Source of the DNA: Flagellimonas abyssi
GTDB taxonomy: Bacteria > Bacteroidota > Bacteroidia > Flavobacteriales > Flavobacteriaceae
Direction of reading: 5' to 3'
NCBI RefSeq assembly: GCF_019457905.1
Contig: NZ_JAHZSV010000005.1
Span: forward strand, 124,001-188,000
DNA: 64,000 nt
Positions 43,200 to 52,065 of the stretch are shown one piece after another. The notes under the pieces are model-generated. The model worked only from the letters and a program-made list of their open reading frames with translations. It made no database searches and was not told where the DNA came from. The translations under genes and the position numbers were made by a program. Each line of letters begins with the position of its first letter. Positions within the stretch are counted from its first letter, which is position 1.

Positions 43200-43538
43200 A
43201 TGAACCATTACGAAACTGTTTTCATTTTGAATCCCGTTCTGTCTGAGACACAGATAGAGGAAACAGTCAAGAAATTTGAGGATTTCTTGATTAAGAATGG
43301 TGCCAAAATGGTCTCCAAAGAAGATTGGGGACTAAAAAAATTGGCCTATCCCATTCAGCACAAGAAAAGTGGATTTTACCACTTGTTCGAATTCCAAGCG
43401 CCAGGTGAGGCAATCAGCCCTTACGAGTTGGAATTTAGAAGAGATGAGCGCATTATGCGTTTCCTGACCGTTAAATTGGACAAGCATGCAATTGCTTGGG
43501 CGGAGAAAAGAAGAAACAAACTAAAAGCAAAGGCATAA
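43200..43538 (+). CDS. rpsF: 30S ribosomal protein S6
   Basis: This 112-residue protein of the small subunit binds the central domain of 16S rRNA together with S18. It begins '[16 protein letters not shown]', and has '[21 protein letters not shown]' in the middle, as in all bacterial S6. It heads the rpsF-rpsR-rplI operon; rpsR follows after 4 nt. The promoter upstream is strong for this group. No extended leader is visible, so classical S6:S18 autoregulation by a 5' leader structure has little room here. Confidence 0.98.
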   Translation: MNHYETVFILNPVLSETQIEETVKKFEDFLIKNGAKMVSKEDWGLKKLAYPIQHKKSGFYHLFEFQAPGEAISPYELEFRRDERIMRFLTVKLDKHAIAWAEKRRNKLKAKA

Positions 43539-43542
43539 GGGT

Positions 43543-43839
43543 ATGGCATCTATTGAGCAACAAGCAAAAGCAAAAAAAGACGGGGAAATCAGGTATTTGA
43601 CCCCGCTTAACATTGAGACCAACAAGCAAAAGAAGTATTGTAGGTTCAAAAAATCAGGTATCAAGTACATTGATTACAAAGATCCTGATTTCTTGATGAA
43701 GTTGGTGAACGAGCAAGGTAAATTGCTCCCAAGAAGACTTACAGGTACTTCCTTGAAATACCAAAGAAAAGTGGCGCAGGCCGTAAAACGTGCCCGTCAC
43801 CTAGCGTTAATGCCGTATGTTGGCGATATGTTGAAATAA
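43543..43839 (+). CDS. rpsR: 30S ribosomal protein S18
   Basis: This 98-residue protein pairs with S6 on the platform of the small subunit. Conserved parts are '[19 protein letters not shown]', and '[20 protein letters not shown]' followed by '[13 protein letters not shown]'. The single Cys in 'YCRF' is not a zinc ribbon, so it is a zinc-independent form. It is the middle gene of the operon, and rplI follows 13 nt downstream. Confidence 0.98.
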   Translation: MASIEQQAKAKKDGEIRYLTPLNIETNKQKKYCRFKKSGIKYIDYKDPDFLMKLVNEQGKLLPRRLTGTSLKYQRKVAQAVKRARHLALMPYVGDMLK

Positions 43840-43852
43840 AAAACACCAGAGA

Positions 43853-44305
43853 ATGGAACTTATTCTAAAAGAAGATGTACAGGATTTGGGATTTAAGGAT
43901 GATATCGTTACCGTAAAGAACGGTTACGGCAGAAACTTCCTTATCCCACAAGGTTTGGCCGATTTGGCTACACCATCCGCCAAAAAAGTTTTGGCCGAGA
44001 ACCTTAAGCAAAGAGCTCACAAGGAGAAAAAAGTAATCGACGAGGCTACTAAGATTGCCGATGCGTTGAAACAATTGGAAATCAAAATTGCCGCTAAAGC
44101 CGGTGCCGGAGATAAATTGTTCGGTTCTGTGACCAATATCGACCTTGCTGCTGCTTTGGACAAAGAAGGACACCAAATCGACAGAAAATTCATCAATATC
44201 AAAGGTGGAGCTGTTAAAAGAGTTGGTCCTTACGAAGCGATTATCAGATTGCATAGGGAAGTCGTAGTTGAATTCCCATTTGAAGTGGTTGCGGAAGCAA
44301 ACTAA
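43853..44305 (+). CDS. rplI: 50S ribosomal protein L9
   Basis: This 150-residue protein of the large subunit has the N-terminal domain 'MELILKEDVQDLGFKDDIVTVKNGYGRNFL', shortened here to its first and last signature parts: 'LILKEDVQDLG' and 'VKNGYGRNFLIPQG'. A connecting helix and a C-terminal domain with 'KLFGSVTNIDLAAAL' follow. It is the last gene of the operon and is followed by an intrinsic terminator. Confidence 0.98.
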   Translation: MELILKEDVQDLGFKDDIVTVKNGYGRNFLIPQGLADLATPSAKKVLAENLKQRAHKEKKVIDEATKIADALKQLEIKIAAKAGAGDKLFGSVTNIDLAAALDKEGHQIDRKFINIKGGAVKRVGPYEAIIRLHREVVVEFPFEVVAEAN

Positions 44306-44324
44306 ACTTCTAAACATATAGAAT

Positions 44325-44357
44325 AAAAAACCCCGGGCAATTTGCGCGGGGTTTTTT
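44325..44357. terminator. Bidirectional intrinsic terminator after rplI
   Basis: AAAAAACCCCG and CGGGGTTTTTT form a stem around a loop in which GCA and TGC also pair. It has T runs on either strand and serves both rplI and the convergent DUF4168 gene. Confidence 0.93.
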
Positions 44358-44379
44358 ATAAAATCATTTTAAAGCTGAA

Positions 44380-44844
44380 TTACTGCTGTTGTTCCAAAGC
44401 CGCTTTTAACCGTCCCTGTAGTTCTGAATCGCTTTGCAATGCCATGGCAATGGTTTGATACCTTTCCATACTCAACCCCTCATTGCTGATGATTTCTTCA
44501 ATTTGTTGGGTGAAGCCTACCTGCATCTGCTGTATCTCGTTCATTAATTTGCCAAAGCGTTCCTTTTCCTCGTCACTGGCATCTACCGTTTTTTCGGGAG
44601 AAGCGGCAGCTTGGTACATTTCATTGAACCTATTTGCCTCAAAACCACTTTCTTCAACGGTTTTCATTACTTTTTGCTGCGCTTCCATATTCACTTTTTG
44701 GATGTCTTGGAAAGCGGCAGCTATCTTGTTCAGTTCCGTGTCGCTGACCTCTACCTGCTCTTGCGCGTTGATTTGGGAAAAAGCGGTCGCACCAAGGGTT
44801 GCCATGCAAACCATGAACGTTTTCATCGATTTTAAAAATGTCAT
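44380..44844 (-). CDS. DUF4168 domain-containing exported protein
   Basis: This protein of up to 154 residues has a signal peptide ending near 'FSQINA'. The rest is mostly charged helix and fits DUF4168: 'DTELNKIAAAFQDIQKVNM' and, near the C-terminus, 'ISNEGLSMERYQTIAMAL'. Function is unknown; it is likely a small periplasmic protein. Both ATG codons, at 44844 and 44826, give a plausible signal peptide; the second is more typical. It shares the terminator after rplI. Confidence 0.82.
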   Translation of the reverse strand: MTFLKSMKTFMVCMATLGATAFSQINAQEQVEVSDTELNKIAAAFQDIQKVNMEAQQKVMKTVEESGFEANRFNEMYQAAASPEKTVDASDEEKERFGKLMNEIQQMQVGFTQQIEEIISNEGLSMERYQTIAMALQSDSELQGRLKAALEQQQ

Positions 44845-44969
44845 TTTATCTTCTTTTAATACATGTTAATTTCCGAAACTAAAGTATTTATAAGGGCTTA
44901 CCAAAGAATAGAGGTTAATATATACTTAAAGCTAGAGGTACAATCGAATAATTCTCCGCCATAAATTCG

Positions 44970-44997
44970 GTGCTTATAATAAGCCTTTTTATTTTTG
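44970..44997 (+). promoter_or_regulatory. Promoter giving a probable leaderless transcript
   Basis: TTCG, 20 nt, then TATTTTTG (44990-44997), which matches the Bacteroidetes -7 element exactly. The ATG at 45002 is only 5 nt after it, where transcription itself should begin, so the mRNA would have no or almost no leader. Confidence 0.55.
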
Positions 44998-45001
44998 CAG
45001 G

Positions 45002-45472
45002 ATGAAGTACAGACGTTTGACAAAAGAGCAATTAGAAGAGCTGCACCCGGAATTCATCAACTTTTTGGCTACCCAGTCCATTACTGCGGAGGAGTGGGAT
45101 ACCCTTAAAAAGGAAAAACCAGAGGTGGCCGAGGAAGAAATCGATGTTTTTAGCGATTTGATATGGGAAGGTGTCTTGAACAAGGTGGAATATCTTGAAA
45201 ATGTTTCCGAAAGGCATATGCACCTGTTCCATTTAACGGACAAGGAAATGAAGTTGCTCTCCGTTAAAATATTAAACCCGGAAATCGACCTCAGGACCGA
45301 GGTGGGCTTTGGCTGGTTCAAACGGAATTATCAGTCCGATTTTGTGGAATATCTTACGGCCTCCAAGGCTTATGGGGAAGATAAAAATGTGGACAAGTTT
45401 GAAATCATTAAACAAGGGGCCGTTATCACTAAAGGAGAACTGTATCAATGGTTTGAACAGATTGTGGAATAA
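45002..45472 (+). CDS. Conserved flavobacterial protein (DUF6495-like)
   Basis: This 156-residue soluble protein begins 'MKYRRLTKEQLEELHPEFI' and has acidic and aromatic segments such as 'IDVFSDLIWEGVLNKVEY' and 'EVGFGWFKRNYQSDFVEYL'. I believe it belongs to the family called DUF6495, which is common in Flavobacteriia and has no known function. There is no signal peptide or membrane segment. The start codon sits at the predicted transcription start. A spacer with repeats separates it from hisS. Confidence 0.75.
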   Translation: MKYRRLTKEQLEELHPEFINFLATQSITAEEWDTLKKEKPEVAEEEIDVFSDLIWEGVLNKVEYLENVSERHMHLFHLTDKEMKLLSVKILNPEIDLRTEVGFGWFKRNYQSDFVEYLTASKAYGEDKNVDKFEIIKQGAVITKGELYQWFEQIVE

Positions 45473-45522
45473 TTCAGATTTCAGACTTCAGATATTGGAT
45501 TCAAGAAAAAATAAACCTGCTT

Positions 45523-45546
45523 GTCAGTTCGAGCGCAGTCGAGAAC
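45523..45546 (+). repeat. Dispersed 24-bp intergenic element, copy 2
   Basis: This copy differs from the one at 8041-8064 at two positions and has the same orientation. It follows irregular direct repeats of TTCAGA/TTCAGAT type (45474-45492), just as copy 1 follows a GAAGTCA tract. It lies in the DUF6495-hisS spacer. Confidence 0.7.
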
Positions 45547-45588
45547 CTATTAAAAGAAGAATCTGATTAAGCCTTTACTCATTTGACC

Positions 45589-45617
45589 TTGACCCTTTAA
45601 TCAAAACTGTATATTTA
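45589..45617 (+). promoter_or_regulatory. Probable hisS promoter
   Basis: TTG (45589-45591), 18 nt, TATATTTA (45610-45617). One base differs from the Bacteroidetes -7 consensus. The start of transcription would be about 15-20 nt upstream of the hisS ATG. Confidence 0.45.
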
Positions 45618-45637
45618 CATAGGAATTTTAAAACCAC

Positions 45638-47026
45638 ATGGCACAAAAACCATCCATAGCTAAAGGAACCCGCGATTTTTCACCTGCAGAGGTGTCCAGA
45701 CGTAACTATATCATCCAGATCATTAAAAAACACTTCGAAACCTATGGTTTTCAGCCGATAGAGACTCCATCTTTCGAGAATTCGGAGACTTTAATGGGAA
45801 AATATGGGGATGAAGGCGACCGTCTGATTTTTAAAATCTTGAATTCCGGTGATTTTATTTCCAAGGTGGATGATGTGACTTATAGTTCAAAAAATTCCGC
45901 TTCGTTGACCCCGAAAATCTCCGAAAAAGCACTTCGTTATGACCTGACCGTACCTTTTGCCCGTTACGTGGTGATGCACCAAAACGAGATTGATTTTCCG
46001 TTTAAGCGATATCAGGTTCAACCTGTGTGGCGTGCCGACCGTCCGCAAAAAGGGCGTTTTAGAGAGTTTTACCAGTGTGATGCCGATGTGGTCGGTGCAA
46101 ATTCCTTGCTTCAAGAAGTGGAGTTTGTACAGTTGTACGATGCCGTTTTCACCGATTTGGGATTAAATGGGGCAACCATCAAAATCAATAACCGAAAAAT
46201 ACTTTCTGGAATCGCCGAAGTAATTGGAGCCAAACACTTATTGGTCGATTTTACCGTGGCCTTGGACAAGTTGGACAAGATAGGAGAGGAGAAGGTGAAG
46301 GCCGAGATGGTGGAAAAAGGCATTTCCGAGTCGGCCATAGCCAAGGCACAGCCTTTGTTTGATATGGTGGGAACCGCTTCCGAACAATTGGAAAAACTAA
46401 AAAGTATTCTTTCCGACTCCGAAGTCGGTATGTTGGGCGTTGCTGAACTGGAAGAAATTATTTCCACCGTGGATATGGTGGGATTGCAATCAGCAAAGCT
46501 CCAATTAGATGTGACGCTTGCCCGTGGGTTAAATTACTACACCGGCGCCATTTTTGAAGTGGCCGCACCAGAGGGCGTTAAAATGGGTTCCATTGGAGGT
46601 GGTGGCCGTTATGATGACCTTACCGGTATTTTTGGACTCAAAGATGTAAGCGGGGTGGGAATTTCCTTTGGATTGGACCGTATTTATTTGGTTCTGGAGG
46701 AATTGAATCTCTTTCCTGACAGCTTGGATACTTCGTTGGATGTGCTTTGCCTCAATTTTGGAAAAAAGGAAGGCATGGCGGCCTTAAAACTGGTTTCTGG
46801 GCTACGCAAGCAAGGTCTTAGGGCTGATTTATACCCAATGGATACCAAAGTGCAAAAGCAGTTTAAATATGCCGACAAAAGGGGAGTGCCGTATGTAATT
46901 CTTTTGGGAGAGCAGGAGCTTACCGATGGTAAATTTGTGGTAAAGAACATGAAGACAGGCGACCAAAAGGAATATGCCTTGGATGCCGTTCAGGAATTTG
47001 CAGAAAAAGTCAAGTCCGACTTTTAA
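45638..47026 (+). CDS. hisS: Histidine--tRNA ligase
   Basis: This 462-residue class II synthetase charges tRNA-His. It has motif 1 in the N-terminal part ('KGTRDFSPAEVSRRNYI' precedes it), motif 2 'YQVQPVWRADRPQKGRFREF', and the histidine-specific 'LARGLNYYTGAIFEV'. Motif 3 is in 'VGISFGLDRIYLVLEEL', followed by a C-terminal anticodon-binding domain (about residues 365-460). The 3' end overlaps the convergent NUDIX gene by 17 nt. Confidence 0.98.
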   Translation: MAQKPSIAKGTRDFSPAEVSRRNYIIQIIKKHFETYGFQPIETPSFENSETLMGKYGDEGDRLIFKILNSGDFISKVDDVTYSSKNSASLTPKISEKALRYDLTVPFARYVVMHQNEIDFPFKRYQVQPVWRADRPQKGRFREFYQCDADVVGANSLLQEVEFVQLYDAVFTDLGLNGATIKINNRKILSGIAEVIGAKHLLVDFTVALDKLDKIGEEKVKAEMVEKGISESAIAKAQPLFDMVGTASEQLEKLKSILSDSEVGMLGVAELEEIISTVDMVGLQSAKLQLDVTLARGLNYYTGAIFEVAAPEGVKMGSIGGGGRYDDLTGIFGLKDVSGVGISFGLDRIYLVLEELNLFPDSLDTSLDVLCLNFGKKEGMAALKLVSGLRKQGLRADLYPMDTKVQKQFKYADKRGVPYVILLGEQELTDGKFVVKNMKTGDQKEYALDAVQEFAEKVKSDF

Positions 47027-47558
47027 TTTCCTTTATAATGGTTTTGTAATAGGTAGGTCCGTGCGGTACGTATTTGCCGACACTGGCCAAGCCCCAGGTT
47101 TCCTCGGCGAACTTAAAAAGTGGTATGAGTGCTAAATCTTCTACCTCACTTTCTTGTTTGTTGAGTTGGTTCAAGGGAACCGTTAATTTGCACAAAAAAA
47201 TGTGATGCAATTCCGCATCAATAAAGTCCTCGGATATCTTGTGAATGGCTTTGAAGGTTCCTAGAGGCTCTAATTCTGATTCCGATACCGTAAGTCCTAT
47301 TTCTTCTTTTACCTCCCTAGCGGCAGCATTAACAATGTTTTCTCCAGCAGAAACATGTCCGGCCACTGAAACATCCCAAAGTAGGGGGTGGGTAGATTTA
47401 TCTTTACCGCGTTGCTGAATCAATACTCGTCCATCGTGTGTATAGAGCCAAACATGGACGGTAGGATGAAGCAGTCCTTTCCGGTGAGCTTCCGATTTTA
47501 AACAAGATTGCCCCGTAGGTTTTCCGTGTTCGTCCCAAATGTCAACTAGCTCATCCAT
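47010..47558 (-). CDS. NUDIX hydrolase
   Basis: This 182-residue protein has a NUDIX fold. The NUDIX box is 'GHVSAGENIVNAAAREVKEE' plus 'IGL', which has the needed Gly, Glu and REVKEE residues. The N-terminal 'DELVDIWDEHGKPTGQSC' and 'HPTVHVWLYTHDGRVLIQQR' resemble isopentenyl-diphosphate isomerase-like and YfcD-type NUDIX proteins. The true substrate, a nucleoside diphosphate derivative or similar, cannot be deduced. It is convergent with hisS. Confidence 0.92.
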   Translation of the reverse strand: MDELVDIWDEHGKPTGQSCLKSEAHRKGLLHPTVHVWLYTHDGRVLIQQRGKDKSTHPLLWDVSVAGHVSAGENIVNAAAREVKEEIGLTVSESELEPLGTFKAIHKISEDFIDAELHHIFLCKLTVPLNQLNKQESEVEDLALIPLFKFAEETWGLASVGKYVPHGPTYYKTIIKEIKSRT

Positions 47559-47640
47559 ATCACATAAAGATAAAAAAAAGTCACCCCGAAGAAGTTTCGA
47601 GGCGACAAATTTTAATATCGGAATGATGGAAAATAATCAA

Positions 47641-48729
47641 TTAATCAAAATAACTGAAAGTTTCTCCTTCTTTGATGTTCAATAAAGTTTCGTAAATCAA
47701 ACGGATAACGTTCTCCACATCGTCTTTGTGAACAGTTTCCACTGTAGTGTGCATATAGCGCAAGGGCAACGATATCAAAGCGGAAGCAACGCCGCCATTA
47801 CTATAGGCAAAAGCATCCGTGTCAGTTCCGGTGTAGCGAGATGATGCATTGCGCTGAAATGGAATCTTTTTGGATTCCGCAGTTTCCAAAATACGTTCGC
47901 GCAGTTTGTTCTGTACCGCTGGGGCATAGGAAATTACAGGTCCATCGCCAATTTTGGTCTCTCCCTCAGTCTTTTTGTTGATCATCGGAGTGGTGGTGTC
48001 ATGGCAAACGTCGGTAACAATAGCAACATTTGGTTTTATGGTCTGTGTGATCATTTCGGCACCACGTAATCCAATTTCTTCTTGGACCGAGTTGGTAATG
48101 TACAATCCAAAGGGCAGTTCCTTTTTGTTCTCCTTGAGCAGGCGCGCAACTTCGGCGATCATAAAACCACCCATTCGGTTGTCCAAGGCACGGCAAACAA
48201 ATTTGTCCTTGTTCAAAATATGGAATTGGTCGGGATATGTGATTACACAACCCACATGAACGCCCATTTTCTCCACTTCTTCCTTATCCTTGGCACCAAT
48301 ATCGATAAAAATGTTGTCCAATTTGGGAGACTCTTCTTTTTCCTTGTTCCTGGTATGGATAGCTGGCCATCCAAATACACCTTTCACAATACCGTTTTTG
48401 GTATGGATGTCCACCCATTTTGATGGGGCGATTTGATGGTCACTACCGCCATTTCTGATTACATAAAGCAATCCTTCATCGGTAATATAGTTGACATACC
48501 AAGAAATTTCATCGGAATGCCCTTCGATGACCACCCTATATTTTGCATCTGGATTAATTACACCTACGGCCGTACCATAAGTGTCCGTGATAAACTCGTC
48601 CACATAAGGTTTTACGTAGTCCATCCAAATTTTTTGACCTTCCCATTCATAACCCGTCGGTGATGGATTGTTCAGGTATTTTTCTAAAAACTCAAGGGAT
48701 TTTTCGTTGATGATTTTCTCTTTTGACAT
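47641..48729 (-). CDS. M42 family metallopeptidase (glutamyl aminopeptidase type)
   Basis: This 362-residue cytoplasmic aminopeptidase of the M42/FrvX type has a dinuclear metal site: 'IEGHSDEISW', 'CRALDNRMGGFM' with the bridging Asp, 'VQEEIGLRGAEM' with the catalytic Glu pair, 'IVTDVCHDTT', and the final His in 'LRYMHTTVETVHKDDVE'. M42 enzymes form large tetrahedral particles that trim peptides. The usual GHxDEIG is GHSDEIS here. It appears monocistronic. Confidence 0.94.
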   Translation of the reverse strand: MSKEKIINEKSLEFLEKYLNNPSPTGYEWEGQKIWMDYVKPYVDEFITDTYGTAVGVINPDAKYRVVIEGHSDEISWYVNYITDEGLLYVIRNGGSDHQIAPSKWVDIHTKNGIVKGVFGWPAIHTRNKEKEESPKLDNIFIDIGAKDKEEVEKMGVHVGCVITYPDQFHILNKDKFVCRALDNRMGGFMIAEVARLLKENKKELPFGLYITNSVQEEIGLRGAEMITQTIKPNVAIVTDVCHDTTTPMINKKTEGETKIGDGPVISYAPAVQNKLRERILETAESKKIPFQRNASSRYTGTDTDAFAYSNGGVASALISLPLRYMHTTVETVHKDDVENVIRLIYETLLNIKEGETFSYFD

Positions 48730-48828
48730 GTATCTGATTTAGAACACAAACTTAAGAATATTCACTTTTATTTAATAGCCAAATCACACCTTTATACTTA
48801 CTTTTGGCAAGACTTTTGACAAAGAAAT

Positions 48829-49551
48829 ATGATGCTACGTATCTGTTTTTTAGTTATTTTCTTAACGATTTATGGCTTCGGATGGGCCCAAGAATCGAAA
48901 GGGGACTCTATTAAAACACCAATGGATTCGATTGCCAATGATTCCATAGAGGACTACTATATTAGGTTCGAAGGGGATTCCATTTTGATGAGTTCCATTG
49001 AGCTTGAAGAGGTGTATATATTTGGTGAATTGGACTTTGCCAGCCGGGAAGACAAGCTACGCTACTATATTCTTCGCAGAAAAACCTTAAAAGTATATCC
49101 CTACGCCAAGCTGGCGGCTGAACGACTGGTGGAACTGAACGACAGCTTAAAGCTCATCAAAAAACCCAGGCATCAGAGAAAATATACCCGTAAGGTCCAA
49201 AAATATATCGAGGGTGAGTTTTCCGAAGAGTTAAAGAAACTTACCCGTACCGAAGGACAGATTTTGGTGAAATTGATCCATAGACAAACAGGGGAGACCG
49301 CTTTCGACTTGGTAAAAGAACTCCGCAGCGGATGGCGCGCCTTTTGGTACAATACCACCGCGAGTTTGTTCAAGATCAGTTTAAAGGAAGAGTTTCGTCC
49401 TGTAGAAGTGCATGAGGATTATTTGATAGAGGATATATTGCAACGAGCCTTTGCGGCCAATAGGTTGGAGCGGCAAAAATCTGTTTTGGATTATGATTAT
49501 GCCCAACTTTCCAATAAATGGAAAAACCAACCTCCCAGGACGGGCAATTAA
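48829..49551 (+). CDS. DUF4294 domain-containing exported protein
   Basis: This 240-residue exported protein has a signal peptide ending near 'GFGWAQES'. It matches DUF4294 in 'VYIFGELDFASREDKLRYYI', 'LKVYPYAKLAAERLVELND', and 'LTRTEGQILVKLIHRQTG'. Function is unknown. TACTTTTG at 48799-48806 is a perfect -7 element, though I found no clear -33. The stop codon overlaps the end of the convergent DUF6095-like gene by 4 nt. Confidence 0.87.
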   Translation: MMLRICFLVIFLTIYGFGWAQESKGDSIKTPMDSIANDSIEDYYIRFEGDSILMSSIELEEVYIFGELDFASREDKLRYYILRRKTLKVYPYAKLAAERLVELNDSLKLIKKPRHQRKYTRKVQKYIEGEFSEELKKLTRTEGQILVKLIHRQTGETAFDLVKELRSGWRAFWYNTTASLFKISLKEEFRPVEVHEDYLIEDILQRAFAANRLERQKSVLDYDYAQLSNKWKNQPPRTGN

Positions 49552-49784
49552 TCTTTCTGTTTTTTACCGAAAACAGCATCCATCACAATACTAACGGATC
49601 TAAAACCTAAATAAATGGCCAATATGGCACAGATAATGCCCAAAATCAAAACGGGCCAGTAAAAGGGATGTCCTTCATTTTTGAATGCTTCATAGATCAA
49701 AAATGGTCCCATAAACATGGCAAGCACGGTATAGCCAAACGACTTTACTCCTTTTACCAAAAGTTCCTTGTTGGTTCGCTTCAT
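49548..49784 (-). CDS. Small membrane protein (DUF6095-like)
   Basis: This 78-residue protein has two membrane segments (about residues 12-32 and 43-63). It begins 'MKRTNKELLVKGVKSFGYT', a pattern I associate with the DUF6095 family of small flavobacterial membrane proteins. Function is unknown. It overlaps the end of the convergent DUF4294 gene by 4 nt and is divergent from the gluconate permease gene. Confidence 0.72.
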   Translation of the reverse strand: MKRTNKELLVKGVKSFGYTVLAMFMGPFLIYEAFKNEGHPFYWPVLILGIICAILAIYLGFRSVSIVMDAVFGKKQKD

Positions 49785-49841
49785 GGGACCAAAGTAGGAA
49801 TATTAGCTTATATTTAAAGGATATTGCACTAAAAATCAACT

Positions 49842-51161
49842 ATGGAATTACTAGTTCTTGGGGTGGTCGTCCTGTTCATTGTCATTGCTACCGTAAAGTT
49901 TAAAATGCATCCCATCTTTTCGCTGACCATAGCAGCAATAGCTTCTGGTTTTTTCTTGGGCATGGCGCCAAAAAGCATCATGTCCACCATGGTGGAGGGC
50001 TTTGGAAATACGCTTTCCGGAATAGGACTTGTCATAGCCTTTGGTACGGTAATCGGTATTTATTTGGAAAGAACGGGAAGTACACAGGTGTTGGCCAATA
50101 GTATCTTGGGGATAATAGGCCTAAAGCGTTCACCTTTGGCAATGAACTTGGCGGGTTTTGTTATTTCAATCCCCGTGTATTGCGATTCGGGCTACATCAT
50201 ACTTTCCTCATTAAATAAAGCCATCAGTAAAAAAACGGGTATTCCCGTGCTTGTTTTTGCCATTGCATTGGCCACAGGGTTATATTCCGCTCACGTGTTT
50301 GTGCCACCGACACCCGGGCCTTTGGCCGCTGCCGCCATTTTGGATGCAGATTTGGGAATGGTGCTGATATTCGGGCTTTTGGTCGCCATACCCGTTTCCA
50401 TTTCTGGATATTTTTGGGCAAGGTTCATCGGAAAATCATTGCAGGAAGATGAGACTTTGGAAACTGCGGAAACCAAAGAGGAAGTTCCATCTACGGTAAA
50501 ACCTTTTCAAGCCTTTTTGCCCTTATTGGTACCGATAATTTTGATAGCATTGAAGTCCGTTGCAGATTACCCGACCCATCCGTTGGGAGATGGTTGGGCC
50601 TTCTCTGTTTTAGGTTTTTTGGGCAGTCCCGTAATTGCCTTGTTGATCGGGGTTTTCTTTGCTTTTGCGTTGGGTAGAAAAGTTCCTTCGGAAGAGAAAA
50701 AGGATTGGGTGCCCGAAGCCTTCAAGCAAGCAGGAGCAATTGTACTGATTACTGGAGCAGGAGGGGCATTTGGTGCTATTCTGAGAACTATGGATATTGC
50801 ATCCATCATTAATTTGGAGTCCAGCACAGGAGTTGGTGGTCTTTTGATAGCTTTTGCGGTTTCAGCAGTGCTCAAAACGGCCCAGGGGTCGTCAACCGTT
50901 GCCATTATTACCACATCTGCCATCGTTGCACCTCTGTTGGAAACCTTTGGTTTGGTTTCCATTACAGATAAGGCCTTGGCTGTTCTTGCAATAGGAGCAG
51001 GGGCCATGACGGTGTCACATATCAACGATAGTTATTTTTGGGTAGTTTCACAGTTTTCCAATATGAAGGTTAAAACAGCGTTGCGTGGACATACGTTGGG
51101 AACCTTGGTCCAGGGTGTTGTTGGTATTTTGATGATTTTGATGATCTACGCTTTTGTCTAG
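49842..51161 (+). CDS. Gluconate:H+ symporter, GntP family
   Basis: This 439-residue inner-membrane transporter has about 12 hydrophobic segments. GntP family features are 'GFGNTLSGIGLVIAFGTVIG', 'ISIPVYCDSGYIILSSL', 'YSAHVFVPPTPGPLAAA' and 'TAQGSSTVAIITTSAIVAP'. Relatives import gluconate or similar sugar acids. It might feed the pentose phosphate pathway, but no gluconokinase or uronate gene is adjacent, so the substrate is uncertain. It appears monocistronic. Confidence 0.92.
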   Translation: MELLVLGVVVLFIVIATVKFKMHPIFSLTIAAIASGFFLGMAPKSIMSTMVEGFGNTLSGIGLVIAFGTVIGIYLERTGSTQVLANSILGIIGLKRSPLAMNLAGFVISIPVYCDSGYIILSSLNKAISKKTGIPVLVFAIALATGLYSAHVFVPPTPGPLAAAAILDADLGMVLIFGLLVAIPVSISGYFWARFIGKSLQEDETLETAETKEEVPSTVKPFQAFLPLLVPIILIALKSVADYPTHPLGDGWAFSVLGFLGSPVIALLIGVFFAFALGRKVPSEEKKDWVPEAFKQAGAIVLITGAGGAFGAILRTMDIASIINLESSTGVGGLLIAFAVSAVLKTAQGSSTVAIITTSAIVAPLLETFGLVSITDKALAVLAIGAGAMTVSHINDSYFWVVSQFSNMKVKTALRGHTLGTLVQGVVGILMILMIYAFV

Positions 51162-51167
51162 AAGCCG

Positions 51168-52061
51168 CTATTCAATAATAAGACTCCTTTTATATTCTTG
51201 CACTACGGCAAAGTAACCTAGGGCAAAATCATTGGGATTCTCCACATCATCGATTACGGTAACGTTCTCCGCCCCTGTAATATCAAAAACATTGCCGCGT
51301 ACCGTTGCGACGGGTGTTTGAAAAGGCCCTCCGCCATTTCCTGTTTGCTCCAGCACCAGGTCCATATAATTGTAAAAACCTTGTGTTGCCCCTAAAATGC
51401 TGACCGTTACGTGGTCACCAGGTTCGGTCTTGTCATCATAGAAAAAGGAAAACTGGAATTGTTGTCCTTGAAAAAATTCGTCCTCAACCGTTTGAAATTC
51501 ACCGAACATAAAATCGAACACATAAAAATTGTCCGCTTCGCCATCGTCCGTGAAGGTTACGATGATTTCAGTTTGATCTTCATCGAAAAAGACTTCGTCT
51601 CCTTGTTCCAGATTATCCAAAGGTACGGTCGGTACGTATTCTGTTTGGGCAAAGTAGTATCTATCCTGATAATTGATTTCTAATATAAAAACGGTTCCCA
51701 GTTCAGCGGCCGAAGAGGGTATTCGTTGGTCCGTAGGCAAATTCGGGTCCGGGATATAAATTCCGGAGTCAGGTATTTCTTCCACCAAAGATGATGTAGA
51801 TACATTATCGAAGGTGCCTTCACTGTTCAACTGGCCATAAGATATCATGACGCTCTCTGCCTGCACGGGTTGATTTTCTTCGAAAAAAATACTGCTGGCC
51901 TTAAGGCCTATGCGCACATTTATGAATTCCTGTTCCTTATCCACACGCAAAAGTCCATCTACCACTAATTTAGATTCCGTTTCCGACAAATCTACATCAA
52001 CAACATCTTCACAGGAACCGAATATTAGCGCAATAAATAGATATGCCAATAACTTTTTCAT
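51168..52061 (-). CDS. DUF4249 domain-containing lipoprotein
   Basis: This 297-residue lipoprotein (FGSC, Cys17) is DUF4249: 'KLVVDGLLRVDKEQEFINV' at the start of the domain, a middle segment 'NYQDRYYFAQTEYVP', and a final 'LGYFAVVQEYKRSLIIE'. The acidic 'EDVVDVDLSETE' after Cys hints at surface export. It starts 4 nt after the TonB receptor gene. By analogy to SusC/SusD it may be a surface-exposed receptor partner, but its ligand is unknown. Confidence 0.9.
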   Translation of the reverse strand: MKKLLAYLFIALIFGSCEDVVDVDLSETESKLVVDGLLRVDKEQEFINVRIGLKASSIFFEENQPVQAESVMISYGQLNSEGTFDNVSTSSLVEEIPDSGIYIPDPNLPTDQRIPSSAAELGTVFILEINYQDRYYFAQTEYVPTVPLDNLEQGDEVFFDEDQTEIIVTFTDDGEADNFYVFDFMFGEFQTVEDEFFQGQQFQFSFFYDDKTEPGDHVTVSILGATQGFYNYMDLVLEQTGNGGGPFQTPVATVRGNVFDITGAENVTVIDDVENPNDFALGYFAVVQEYKRSLIIE

Positions 52062-52065
52062 GCCG

